Shown here: piece after piece, positions 1 through 7,355 of the stretch
How the letters are laid out: each line of letters begins with the position of its first letter
Position numbering within the stretch: position 1 is the first letter of the stretch
Origin: Bacteroidota bacterium
GTDB lineage: Bacteria > Bacteroidota > Bacteroidia > Cytophagales > Cyclobacteriaceae
Direction of reading: 5' to 3'
DNA: 12,338 nucleotides
Assembly (NCBI GenBank): GCA_024643595.1
Contig: JAHEMS010000055.1
Span: 1-12,338 of the forward strand
The notes under the pieces: generated by a model
The model's input: only the letters and a program-made list of their open reading frames with translations
The model's database searches: none
What the model was told of the DNA's origin: nothing
Position numbers and translations under genes: made by a program

Positions 1-2
1 CC

Positions 3-113
3 GGAATATTTTTGGGAGGTCAGCGATTACTTGGTTATAGTCTGTTAAGCGCTGGTGTAATCCTCGCAATTATAGATATTATTCAAAAAAGCAAATCCAA
101 CGTTAACTCCTAG
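3..113 (+). CDS. C-terminal end of an unidentified membrane protein (partial)
   Basis: The reading frame is open from the window edge to a TAG at 111-113 and gives about 36 residues. A glycine- and leucine-rich hydrophobic stretch (around LLGYSLLSAGVILAIIDII) is followed by a short polar, lysine-containing tail. This looks like the last transmembrane helix of an inner-membrane protein with a short exposed C-terminus. The rest of the gene is outside the window, so no family can be named. It ends 12 bp before the PEBP gene on the same strand, so the two may be co-transcribed. The call rests only on the open frame, the hydrophobic pattern and the position directly upstream of a same-strand gene. 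Confidence 0.5.
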   Translation, partial: GIFLGGQRLLGYSLLSAGVILAIIDIIQKSKSNVNS

Positions 114-125
114 ATAGTTTGCTTT

Positions 126-587
126 ATGCATGTAACAGAAATGCCCACCGATTATAAACCATTGATAATCACAAGTTCTGCATTTGAACTCAACCAATTT
201 ATTCCTACCAGGTACACATGCGCGGGGCAGGACATTAATCCTCCGATTGATATTGAAGACATACCCGAGAACGCGCACAGTCTTGTGCTGATTGTTGACG
301 ATCCGGATGCACCAGGAAAAACCTGGGTCCACTGGGTCATGTGGAATATCCCCATCACTCACCATATTAAGGAGAATAGTATTCCCGGGCAGCAAGGTTG
401 GAATGATTTTAATCGCACTTCCTGGGGTGGACCTTGTCCTCCTTCAGGAACACATCGTTATTTTTTTAAAGTCTATGCATTAGATGCAGTACTTAAGCTT
501 CCTTCAAAAACAACCAAGAAGGAATTAGAGCAAGTGATGGGTAAACACATTATCGCTTTTGGTGAATTGATAGGTTTATACCGGTAG
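126..587 (+). CDS. YbhB/YbcL family PEBP-like protein (Raf kinase inhibitor-like)
   Basis: A 153-residue protein of the phosphatidylethanolamine-binding-protein fold, the usual size for bacterial YbhB/YbcL members. The family's ligand-pocket motifs are present: D-D-P-D-A-P at residues 58-63, the W-V-H-W segment at 67-70, and G-P-C-P-P-S-G-T-H-R at 102-111 followed by a Y/F-rich strand. There is no signal peptide or lipobox, so it is probably cytosolic. The biochemical role of bacterial members is poorly defined; small-ligand or anionic-group binding is known for the fold. The start could be ATG 126 or ATG 141 (residue 6); neither has a clear ribosome binding site, and the family core begins near residue 11 either way. 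It ends 13 bp before the stop of the convergent glycosidase gene. Confidence 0.9.
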   Translation: MHVTEMPTDYKPLIITSSAFELNQFIPTRYTCAGQDINPPIDIEDIPENAHSLVLIVDDPDAPGKTWVHWVMWNIPITHHIKENSIPGQQGWNDFNRTSWGGPCPPSGTHRYFFKVYALDAVLKLPSKTTKKELEQVMGKHIIAFGELIGLYR

Positions 588-600
588 AACACTTTTTGAA

Positions 601-3243
601 TTACTTTTTTTGTACCGACGGACTTCCAGGTTGAATCAGTTTGGCGACGAGCCCAGTCCAGCCAGTTTGATGGTTGGCACCTAACCCTCTACCCGTGTCG
701 CCATCAAAATATTCATGAAACAATAAATGTTCTCTGAAGTTTGGATCACTTTGAAATATATGATTGCTCCCGTAGATAGGTCGATTACCGTTTATATCTT
801 TCTTAAAAAGATTAACCATTCGTTGAGAAAGGTTCACAGCAATTTCACGTAAGGTGAGCATCTGACCAGAACCTGTTGGATGCTCAATTTTGAAATCATC
901 ACCATAGTAGTGGTAAAAGCGGTGTAACGATTCAATGATCAGAAAATTTACCGGGAACCATACAGGGCCACGCCAGTTTGAATTTCCCCCAAATAAATAG
1001 GAATCACTTTCTCCTGGCTGATAGCGAACTGAAAATTCACTTCCATTGGCATAAAGGATATATGGATTGTCAAGGTGAATTCGAGACAGGGCTCGTATTC
1101 CATATGGAGATAAAAATTCTTTTTCGTTGAGCATTCGTTTAAGTATTCGCTTCATGCGATGACCGCGCAATAGTGAAAGCAGATGTCGCTGGTTTTTACC
1201 GCGCTCGCCCCACCGTGAAATGAGATTGGCAAGGTCTGGTCGGTTTTGCAAGAACCAGTCTAACCGAGCAGTAAACTCTGGCATCTGCTGAAAAATTTCT
1301 TCATTCAACACTTCAACAGCAAATAATGGAATAAGACCCACCATTGACCGAACCTTTAATTTGAATCGCTCATTGTTGGGTAGGTGAAGCACGTCATAGA
1401 AAAACTCGTCTTCTTCATCCCATAGACTTATACCTTCATTATTTACATTGGCGATGGCACCGGCGATATAAAGAAAGTGTTCAAAGAATTTTGTGGAGAG
1501 ACTTTGATAGGTAGGATTTTCTCTTGCCAGCTCCAGGGATATCCGTAGCATGTTCAACGTAAACATGGCCATCCAACTGGTTCCATCGGATTGTTCGATG
1601 TAACCACCAGTAGGTAATTGTTTACTGTTTCTGTCAAACACTCCAATATTGTCCATGCCCAGAAATCCTCCTTGAAAAATGTTGTTTCCGCTATTGTCTT
1701 TTTTGTTTACCCACCAGGTAAAGTTCAATAGCAGTTTGTGAAATATCTCTTCAAGAAATTTCCTGTCCGCTTTTCCATCTTGAAGTTTACGATCGATTTT
1801 ATAGACGCGCCAGGCTGCCCATGCATGTACGGGAGGATTCACATCACTGAATGACCATTCGTAGGCAGGCAATTGACCATTGGGATGCATGTACCATTCT
1901 TTGGTAAGTAAAAGCAATTGATGCTTGGCAAATTCAGGATCAATCAATGCAAAGGGAATAGCATGGAAGGCAAGATCCCATGCGGCATACCAGGGATACT
2001 CCCATTTATCTGGCATTGAAATAATGTCCGCATTATGCAGATGGTTCCATTCATAATTACGACCTCTTTTTCGCTCATGGGATAGCGAAGGAAGATTGGA
2101 GTCGCCATTGATCCAAACATCCAGGTCATAGTAATAGAATTGCTTGCTCCACATCATGCCGGCGAGAGCTTGCCGCTGAATTTGTTTTTCTTCTTCACTT
2201 TTTATGGTACGCTGAAGTTCATTATAGAATTCATCAGCTTCCCGTTTTCTCTTCTCAAAGCGAGCATCAAATTGCTGAAACGGTTTGAGAAGATATTTTG
2301 GAGCTAATCGCAATCGCATTACTTTAGATTGACCAGGTTCAATAACCCAATCTGTACGAAAGGCTGCCTTTGTTCCCTTATGCACTTTATTTATGGCCCC
2401 AGGATTATCAAAAACCACATAATCATTAATGCCATCTTTAAAACTTCCTTCTTTAAATTGTTGGGAGAATCGAAAAGTGTTGGTTTCATTTTCACAAAAA
2501 ACAGCTTCTGACTTCGCATCACAATAGAAATAGTAATTACCAAGTTGCTGATGATTTACTTTCATGACCCCTTTGTCATCAAGATAAATTTCCGGTTTGT
2601 TGGGATCATTTCCCCAAGCCCAGGTATTACGAAACCAAATTGTGGGTAATACATCCAGGCCTGCAGGCTCGCTCCCTCGGTTGGTGATGGTGATTGCCAT
2701 CAAGAGATCATCGACATCTTCTTTTGCATAAGCGACCTCAATATCAAAGTAGCGACTATCATTAAAAATTCCGGAATCAATCAATTCAACTTCACGTTCA
2801 TGCTTTCCCCGTTTACGATTTTCTTCGGATAACCATGAATAAGGATATTCATTATACGGATACTTGTATAGCATCCGCATATAGGAATGCGTAGGTGTAG
2901 CGTCTAAATAATAATATAGTTCCTTCACGTCTTCACCGTGGTTCCCTTCCGGGTTCGTAAGTCCGAAGAAACGCTCTTTTAGAATAGGATCTTTTTTATT
3001 CCACAAAGCAAGTGAAACACAAATGAGTTGCTGGTCGTCGGATACACCGGCTATTCCTTCTTCACCCCAGCGATACGATTTGCTTCTAGCCATATCATGA
3101 GATACGTAGTTCCAGGCATCCCCATTTGCGCTATAATCTTCACGCACTGTTCCCCATTGCCGATCGCTGAGATAAGGCCCCCATTGACGCCAATTTTTTT
3201 GGCGATCTCGATCTTCAATTAACCGCTTTTTTTCTGCTGTCAT
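601..3243 (-). CDS. GH63/MGH1-like glycoside hydrolase (putative cytosolic glucosidase)
   Basis: An 880-residue protein resembling the large bacterial 'MGH1-like/GH63' proteins related to mannosyl-oligosaccharide glucosidase. The N-terminal half (about 1-320) looks like the beta-sandwich domain, with many W/Y-rich strands. From about 355 onward it has the features of an (alpha/alpha)6 barrel. The W-D at 422-423 followed by L-A-F-H fits the GH63 general-acid Asp. The W-R-G-P-V-W segment (757-762) and the F-H-E-Y-F-D-G-D-T-G segment (842-851, E844) fit the conserved C-terminal active-site region carrying the candidate base. There is no signal peptide, so a cytosolic role on alpha-glucosidic saccharides is likely, but the substrate is unknown. 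It is transcribed away from the phosphatidyltransferase gene across a 66-bp spacer. On the minus strand that spacer holds only a one-mismatch version of the Bacteroidota -7 box (TAATTTTC), so the promoter is not settled. Confidence 0.87.
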   Translation of the reverse strand: MTAEKKRLIEDRDRQKNWRQWGPYLSDRQWGTVREDYSANGDAWNYVSHDMARSKSYRWGEEGIAGVSDDQQLICVSLALWNKKDPILKERFFGLTNPEGNHGEDVKELYYYLDATPTHSYMRMLYKYPYNEYPYSWLSEENRKRGKHEREVELIDSGIFNDSRYFDIEVAYAKEDVDDLLMAITITNRGSEPAGLDVLPTIWFRNTWAWGNDPNKPEIYLDDKGVMKVNHQQLGNYYFYCDAKSEAVFCENETNTFRFSQQFKEGSFKDGINDYVVFDNPGAINKVHKGTKAAFRTDWVIEPGQSKVMRLRLAPKYLLKPFQQFDARFEKRKREADEFYNELQRTIKSEEEKQIQRQALAGMMWSKQFYYYDLDVWINGDSNLPSLSHERKRGRNYEWNHLHNADIISMPDKWEYPWYAAWDLAFHAIPFALIDPEFAKHQLLLLTKEWYMHPNGQLPAYEWSFSDVNPPVHAWAAWRVYKIDRKLQDGKADRKFLEEIFHKLLLNFTWWVNKKDNSGNNIFQGGFLGMDNIGVFDRNSKQLPTGGYIEQSDGTSWMAMFTLNMLRISLELARENPTYQSLSTKFFEHFLYIAGAIANVNNEGISLWDEEDEFFYDVLHLPNNERFKLKVRSMVGLIPLFAVEVLNEEIFQQMPEFTARLDWFLQNRPDLANLISRWGERGKNQRHLLSLLRGHRMKRILKRMLNEKEFLSPYGIRALSRIHLDNPYILYANGSEFSVRYQPGESDSYLFGGNSNWRGPVWFPVNFLIIESLHRFYHYYGDDFKIEHPTGSGQMLTLREIAVNLSQRMVNLFKKDINGNRPIYGSNHIFQSDPNFREHLLFHEYFDGDTGRGLGANHQTGWTGLVAKLIQPGSPSVQKK

Positions 3244-3309
3244 TCTTGTAGAAAATTAAGAAAAAAACACGAACGTCACTCATTGATTTATTACATACCT
3301 TGAACGGCC

Positions 3310-3936
3310 ATGCAGGACAATAAAAAGATTACCAAGTTATCCGATTTATTTAAGGCTAGTGGGCCTGTAAGGTGGATCAATGCAATAACTCTTTATCGTA
3401 TTATCGCATTTCCTGTGCTGATCATTCTGATCTTCACAAATAGGTTCGATATTTTTAAGTGGATGCTGATCATTAGTTTTTTTACAGATGCCGTGGATGG
3501 AATTCTGGCAAGAAAATTTAATGTGAATAGTGTGTTGGGTGCGAAACTTGATTCAATTGGGGACGACCTTACCATATTGGCAGGAGTGATTGGTCTTGGC
3601 GTGGCTAAATTAGACTTCCTTAAGGAGCACTGGATAATTTTTGCAATTCCACTCAGTTTGTTTTTTATTCAGATGGCTATGGCATTTAAACGCTACGGAA
3701 AGATGAGTAGTTACCACACCTACCTGGCAAAAGCGGCAGCCATTCTTCAGGGTTTTTTTATGTGTTCGATGTTTCTTTTTGCAAGCCCCGCCTATGGATT
3801 ATTTTATGCAACGGCAATTGTTACTACGATGGAGTTAATTGAAGAAATCATCATTGTCTTGGTTTTGAAAGAATGGAAAACCAATGTACACGGTTTATAC
3901 TGGGCGATGAAAGAGAAGAGTGGGGCAAATAATTAA
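3310..3936 (+). CDS. CDP-alcohol phosphatidyltransferase family membrane protein
   Basis: A 208-residue integral membrane enzyme. The diagnostic CDP-alcohol phosphotransferase motif D-x2-D-G-x2-A-R-x8-G-x3-D-x3-D is complete: D60, D63, G64, A67, R68, G77, D81 and D85. The Asp residues bind the divalent metals and the CDP group. Hydrophobic segments at about 31-44, 48-58, 86-98, 110-125 and 144-185 fit a polytopic inner-membrane protein. The family transfers a phospho-alcohol group from a CDP-lipid or CDP-alcohol to a hydroxyl acceptor, as in PgsA or phosphatidylinositol-phosphate synthases; the sequence alone does not show which acceptor is used. The N-terminus (about 1-20) is polar and likely cytoplasmic. 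It lies 23 bp upstream of the SDR gene on the same strand, so the two may share a transcript. No exact TAnnTTTG promoter is visible before it. Confidence 0.9.
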   Translation: MQDNKKITKLSDLFKASGPVRWINAITLYRIIAFPVLIILIFTNRFDIFKWMLIISFFTDAVDGILARKFNVNSVLGAKLDSIGDDLTILAGVIGLGVAKLDFLKEHWIIFAIPLSLFFIQMAMAFKRYGKMSSYHTYLAKAAAILQGFFMCSMFLFASPAYGLFYATAIVTTMELIEEIIIVLVLKEWKTNVHGLYWAMKEKSGANN

Positions 3937-3959
3937 ACTACTGTTTTGTATTTTGAATA

Positions 3960-4655
3960 ATGGAAAGAAAAATTGTATTAGTTACAGGTGCCAATACCGG
4001 TATAGGTTTTGAAATAGTCAGACAGATCGCCATTCTAGGGGATCGGGTCATCCTTACCGCTCGTGATGAAGCCAAGGGAAAAGCTGCCCAAAATCTACTA
4101 AAAAAAGATAATCTAATGGTTGATTTTGTCAGGATGGATATAACTCGGGAAACGAGCGTCATGGAAGCGTTTCAACAGGTAAAATCAACCGTTGGCAAGC
4201 TTGATGTTTTGATCAACAATGCAGCGATCTTATTTGATCAGGATCGTTCCCTACTGAAGGATGATTTGTCCATCCTTAAAGAAACGGTTGCTTCAAATGC
4301 CCTATCGCATCTTTTGGTTAGCAGGATATTTTCACCGTTGTTAACAACAGGAGGAAGAATCATTATGACGTCCAGCGATGGTGGCAGCATGAGTAACCCT
4401 GTCGGAGGTTGGTCACCAGCGTATTGTGTTTCAAAATCATTGTTGAATGCCATTACCAGACACTTAGCTTACGAATTAAGCGGACGTGATATCGCGGTTA
4501 ATGCGTTTGACCCGGGTTGGGTAAAAACAGCGATGGGTGGGCAATCAGCTCCGGGAACCGTAGAGGAAGGAGCAGACACCGCGGTTTGGCTAGCGACCAC
4601 GAGGAGAATAAACACAGGGAAATTATACTTTTCGCGTAAAGAGATCCCTTGGTGA
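3960..4655 (+). CDS. Short-chain dehydrogenase/reductase (SDR) family oxidoreductase
   Basis: A 231-residue classical SDR with a Rossmann fold. Visible motifs are the cofactor loop T-G-A-N-T-G-I-G at 9-16, V-D-F-V-R-M-D at 54-60 (the Asp usually contacts adenine), N-N-A-A at 86-89, the catalytic-tetrad Asn in S-N-A-L (N113), the catalytic Ser in T-S-S (138/139), Y155 and K159 of the Y-x3-K motif, and P-G at 185-186. Arg35 after the second strand suggests, weakly, a preference for NADP(H). The domain order and the P-G-W-V-K-T segment resemble carbonyl-reductase-like SDRs, but the substrate cannot be read from the sequence. It follows the phosphatidyltransferase by 23 bp with no obvious promoter between them. 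ATG 3960 is the first start in frame and places the first beta strand immediately, as is normal for the family. Confidence 0.92.
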   Translation: MERKIVLVTGANTGIGFEIVRQIAILGDRVILTARDEAKGKAAQNLLKKDNLMVDFVRMDITRETSVMEAFQQVKSTVGKLDVLINNAAILFDQDRSLLKDDLSILKETVASNALSHLLVSRIFSPLLTTGGRIIMTSSDGGSMSNPVGGWSPAYCVSKSLLNAITRHLAYELSGRDIAVNAFDPGWVKTAMGGQSAPGTVEEGADTAVWLATTRRINTGKLYFSRKEIPW

Positions 4656-4729
4656 TAGGAATTAATCCTGCCTGATCTTAAATAAGGACTGAGTATTTAA
4701 TAGGTATCGGGAACAATTGGAAACGAATA

Positions 4730-4751
4730 GTTGTATATACAACAGTTGTAT
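4730..4751. promoter_or_regulatory. Double palindromic operator upstream of the pirin operon
   Basis: Three copies of the 7-bp half-site GTTGTAT occur in alternating orientation: forward at 4730-4736, reverse (ATACAAC) at 4737-4743, forward at 4745-4751. The first two form a perfect 14-bp palindrome (GTTGTATATACAAC). The second and third form an inverted repeat with a 1-bp centre (ATACAAC-A-GTTGTAT). The -33 TTG of the predicted promoter sits inside the first palindrome and the array ends just before the -7 box, so a bound protein would block RNA polymerase. Size and shape fit MarR-, HxlR- or TetR-type repressors; the identity of the regulator is inference and none is encoded in this window. 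Confidence 0.65.
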
Positions 4752-4760
4752 GTAATTTTG
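4731..4760 (+). promoter_or_regulatory. Bacteroidota-type promoter for the pirin-pirin-nitroreductase operon
   Basis: An exact TAnnTTTG -7 box (TAATTTTG) lies at 4753-4760, with a TTG -33 element at 4731-4733, separated by 19 bp. This is the spacing reported for the primary sigma factor of Bacteroidota. Transcription should begin about 6-8 bp after the box, giving a leader of roughly 25 nt before ATG 4793. It is one of two exact matches with good spacing in the intergenic regions of the window. Confidence 0.7.
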
Positions 4761-4792
4761 TTTCAGACGTTGATAAAAACCCAAAAAATAAG

Positions 4793-5503
4793 ATGAACAC
4801 CATATTGCACAAAGCAGCTACCCGTGGTCATGCCAATCATGGATGGCTTGACACCAGTCACACATTCAGCTTTGCACATTACTATAATCCTGAAAGGATG
4901 CATTTTGGAATGTTGCGCGTTTTGAATGATGATTTTGTGGATGGAGGAATGGGTTTTGGGACGCATCCCCATGATAATATGGAAATAATTTCCATTCCAT
5001 TGTCTGGTGATTTGGAACATAAGGATAGCATGGGCAACGTGACAGTGATCAAACAGAATGATGTTCAGATCATGAGCGCCGGCACAGGCATCCAGCACAG
5101 TGAGTATAATAAGAATAAGGACAAAAAAGTGAATTTCCTTCAGATCTGGATTTTCCCCAAAGAAAGAAATATTACTCCCCGTTATGATCAGATTACTTTT
5201 AGTCCCGAAGATCGTGTCAATAAATTACAGCAAGTGGTTAGCCCTTCGAAAGAAGATGAAGGTGTCTGGATCAATCAGGATGCCTGGTTTCATCTTGGCA
5301 ATTTGAAAAAGGGGTTTAAGACTGATTATACAATCAAGAAAAAAGGTAATGGAGTATATGCATTTGTGATTGAAGGAGAAGTCACCCTTAATGGTCAATC
5401 TTTAGACAAGCGTGATGGATTGGGTACTTGGGGCGTTGAACAACTTTCCATCGTTGCCAATAGTGATACCGAGTTATTGCTCATAGAAGTGCCAATGAAT
5501 TAA
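4793..5503 (+). CDS. Pirin family protein (YhhW-like bicupin)
   Basis: A 236-residue protein matching the short YhhW-type pirins, which are 230-240 residues long. The N-terminal cupin has the metal site: H58 and H60 in G-T-H-P-H, H102 and E104 in G-T-G-I-Q-H-S-E. These line up with the iron-binding H-H-H-E set of E. coli YhhW and human pirin. The C-terminal half (about 125-236) is the second cupin, which normally lacks a metal. YhhW has quercetin 2,3-dioxygenase activity in vitro; the true role of most pirins is unsettled. It is the first gene of a three-gene + operon, with a second pirin 53 bp downstream and a nitroreductase after that, behind an operator-overlapped promoter. That context suggests a response to quinones, flavonoids or electrophiles (inference). 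Cytosolic; no signal peptide. Confidence 0.93.
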   Translation: MNTILHKAATRGHANHGWLDTSHTFSFAHYYNPERMHFGMLRVLNDDFVDGGMGFGTHPHDNMEIISIPLSGDLEHKDSMGNVTVIKQNDVQIMSAGTGIQHSEYNKNKDKKVNFLQIWIFPKERNITPRYDQITFSPEDRVNKLQQVVSPSKEDEGVWINQDAWFHLGNLKKGFKTDYTIKKKGNGVYAFVIEGEVTLNGQSLDKRDGLGTWGVEQLSIVANSDTELLLIEVPMN

Positions 5504-5556
5504 TTTGATTATCGATTCTCGACAGTATTGACGAACTGGCAGTAAGCATTTAAATT

Positions 5557-6426
5557 ATGAAAAACAGAACCGTAAATCGTTTGCTGTATGCTCATCAGGT
5601 TGATATGGGAGGCATGCCAGTTCGACAGCCATTACCTACTGAAAAAGTGGAGCAAATTGATCCGTTTCTATTATTGCATCATGCCAATATCAAAGTACCT
5701 ACTCACATAAAACCAAATCATGCCGGGATTGGTCCTCACCCGCATCGTGGATTTTCTCCTGTGACCTTTATTTTTAAAGGTGGGGTTCATCACCGTGACA
5801 GCAGAGGAAACAATAGTACCATTTATGCAGGCGGAGCTCAATGGATGAATGCGGGCATGGGTATTCTACATAGTGAGCGTCCCCCTCAAGATATTCACGA
5901 AATAGGAGGACTCCAGGAGATCATCCAGCTTTGGATTAACACTCCATCCAAAAATAAGATGGACCAGCCCGCCTATTATCCGTTGAGCGCAGAGGATGCA
6001 CCTACATTTGTAAGCGAAGATGGAAAAGTGAATGGAAAAGTATTTTCTGGCGAAGTAGCGGGAGTCAAAGGTCCGATTCCATCACAAGCAGATGTTAACG
6101 CAGCTACTTTAACTTTCAGAAAAGAGGGAAAAATTTCCTTGGCGATACCAGCCAATCACAATGCAATCATTTATTTATTGGATGGTAGACTTCGTGTTGA
6201 AGGGTTTGGTATGGTGGAAGAACTTCACATCGTTCATTTTAATAATGATGGAGAAGGTATCACCCTTGAAGGACTGGAAGATACCCGGATTCTCTTATTA
6301 AGTGGTCAGCCCCTGAATGAACCGGTGGCTTCACACGGGCCTTTTGTAATGAATAATCAAACTCAGGTATTGGAAGCCATGCGCGACTATCAGATGGGAA
6401 AAATGGGCGTATTGATTGAAGAATAA
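5557..6426 (+). CDS. Pirin family protein (long, eukaryotic-pirin-like form)
   Basis: A 289-residue pirin of the longer subclass, similar in length to human pirin. The metal ligands are H61 and H63 (G-P-H-P-H-R-G-F), H105 and E107 (G-M-G-I-L-H-S-E). The second cupin occupies about 170-275, including P-A-N-H-N-A at about 202-207. The motif environment (P-H-R-G-F with later H-S-E) separates it from the first pirin, which carries T-H-P-H-D-N, so the two look like distinct lineages and not a recent tandem duplication. The 53-bp spacer from the first pirin shows no TAnnTTTG box, which supports co-transcription. A role as an iron-dependent dioxygenase or a redox-sensing protein is known for relatives; the substrate here is unknown. 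No signal peptide. Confidence 0.93.
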   Translation: MKNRTVNRLLYAHQVDMGGMPVRQPLPTEKVEQIDPFLLLHHANIKVPTHIKPNHAGIGPHPHRGFSPVTFIFKGGVHHRDSRGNNSTIYAGGAQWMNAGMGILHSERPPQDIHEIGGLQEIIQLWINTPSKNKMDQPAYYPLSAEDAPTFVSEDGKVNGKVFSGEVAGVKGPIPSQADVNAATLTFRKEGKISLAIPANHNAIIYLLDGRLRVEGFGMVEELHIVHFNNDGEGITLEGLEDTRILLLSGQPLNEPVASHGPFVMNNQTQVLEAMRDYQMGKMGVLIEE

Positions 6427-6486
6427 TCAAAAATAAATAACCCTTGAAGCTTTTAGGTGTTATAAGGATGCAAATGAATCAATTTA

Positions 6487-7086
6487 ATGGAAACAATAGT
6501 TATACCAGTGCATAAATCAAATGAGATAGAACATGTTGTCGCCACGGCTATTGCTCAACGAAGAAGCAGCCGAGCGTATTCTTCTCAACCGATTGAACCC
6601 GAAAAAATCAATTCACTTTTTGAAGCTGCCCGCTGGGCACCGTCCAGTATGAATGAACAGCCTTGGGCTTATTTATATGCCACTCAGGATCAACCTGAAC
6701 TTTGGAATAAATTGATGGCTACCTTAAATGAAAGCAACCGGGTGTGGGCTAAACATGCGCCGTTGCTGATATTGAGTTTGGTACGAAAAAATTATTTGCG
6801 CAATGGTGCTATCAATGGAACTGCTCGATATGATGTAGGTGCAGCCAATGCCTTGCTATCCATGCAGGCAGCACACCTGGAATTAAATGTTCACCAGATG
6901 GGAGGTTTTGATCGTCAAGGGGCGATTGATAGCCTGAACATTCCAAACACCTATGAACCGATGGTGATCATGGCAGTAGGCTATTTGGGTGATGTGGAAA
7001 ATTTATCTGAAAATCTCAAGCACAGAGAGATGGCCCCTCGTGAACGGTATACACAAGATTTTTTTGTGATGAATAAGACTTTCTAA
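6487..7086 (+). CDS. Nitroreductase family FMN-dependent oxidoreductase
   Basis: A 199-residue protein of the nitroreductase fold, a flavin-binding alpha+beta enzyme that is usually a homodimer. Motifs in order: the FMN-phosphate-binding R-R-S-S-R at 25-29, A-A-R-W-A-P-S-S-M-N-E-Q-P-W at 48-60 contacting the flavin, M-G-G-F-D at 138-142, and A-V-G-Y-L-G at 163-168 near the C-terminus. Relatives reduce nitroaromatics, quinones or enones using NAD(P)H. As the third gene of the pirin operon it is consistent with detoxification of quinones or other electrophiles (inference). The 60-bp spacer upstream contains an imperfect hairpin (ATAACCCT at 6437-6444 with AGGTGTTAT at 6455-6463) but no promoter box. 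The start at ATG 6487 is supported by the family core beginning near residue 15; the upstream ATGs at 6468 and 6474 are out of frame. Confidence 0.92.
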   Translation: METIVIPVHKSNEIEHVVATAIAQRRSSRAYSSQPIEPEKINSLFEAARWAPSSMNEQPWAYLYATQDQPELWNKLMATLNESNRVWAKHAPLLILSLVRKNYLRNGAINGTARYDVGAANALLSMQAAHLELNVHQMGGFDRQGAIDSLNIPNTYEPMVIMAVGYLGDVENLSENLKHREMAPRERYTQDFFVMNKTF

Positions 7087-7091
7087 TAGTT

Positions 7092-7109
7092 TGGGTATCC
7101 GCCCATGTT
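7092..7109 (+). terminator. Weak candidate terminator after the nitroreductase gene
   Basis: A 4-bp stem TGGG (7092-7095)/CCCA (7102-7105) with a 6-nt loop is followed by TGTTT, six bases after the stop codon. The stem is short and the T tract broken, so this is only a suggestion based on position. Confidence 0.25.
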
Positions 7110-7233
7110 TCTGCGCTTTTAATAAAAGATCTCACCAAGAAGTATACTAAAGGAGAAGTTTCCATTGTGTGTAAACAAACAGTCTGCATGCATTCAGCTA
7201 TTTGTTTTAAAGGTTAAGAAAATTATTTGATAT

Positions 7234-7258
7234 AAAAAAAACTCCGGATAACTCCGGA
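7234..7258 (-). terminator. Minus-strand intrinsic-terminator-like hairpin
   Basis: Read on the minus strand, TCCGGA-GTTA-TCCGGA (7258 down to 7243) forms a 6-bp stem with a 4-nt loop, followed by one G and then eight T residues (7241-7234). This is the layout of a rho-independent terminator. It faces leftward, but all nearby annotated genes run rightward, so what it would terminate is unclear. It could end antisense transcription or an unrecognised minus-strand RNA starting in 7260-7370. Confidence 0.4.
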
Positions 7259-7326
7259 AATAGGACTGTACCCAACAAATTATCGACCAGGTGAAAAAAT
7301 GACCGTCAGGTGCGCTAAGCTTTCAC

Positions 7327-7355
7327 TTGAATTCAGATTCGTTTTATTAATTTTG
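7327..7355 (+). promoter_or_regulatory. Bacteroidota-type promoter for the DUF4920 lipoprotein gene
   Basis: A TTG at 7327-7329 is followed after 18 bp by an exact TAnnTTTG box (TAATTTTG) at 7348-7355. The start of transcription would fall near 7362, giving a leader of about 15 nt before ATG 7377. No operator-like palindrome is seen here, unlike the pirin promoter. Confidence 0.65.

Noticed and set aside
45..395. Minus-strand ORF of 116 residues across the start of the PEBP gene
   Set aside because: It lies antisense to a well-supported gene, is Cys/Asn/His-rich without family motifs, and has no promoter; it is a shadow of the PEBP frame.
3949..3956. TATTTTGA before the SDR gene as a promoter -7 box
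   Set aside because: It is one base out of register for TAnnTTTG and lies only 4 bp before the start codon, leaving no leader.
4763..5098. Minus-strand ORF of 111 residues opposite the first pirin
   Set aside because: Antisense to the conserved cupin core, composition unlike a real protein, no motifs.
4793..6426. Recent tandem duplication of one pirin gene
   Set aside because: The two proteins differ in length and in residues around the shared metal motifs, which points to two older lineages.
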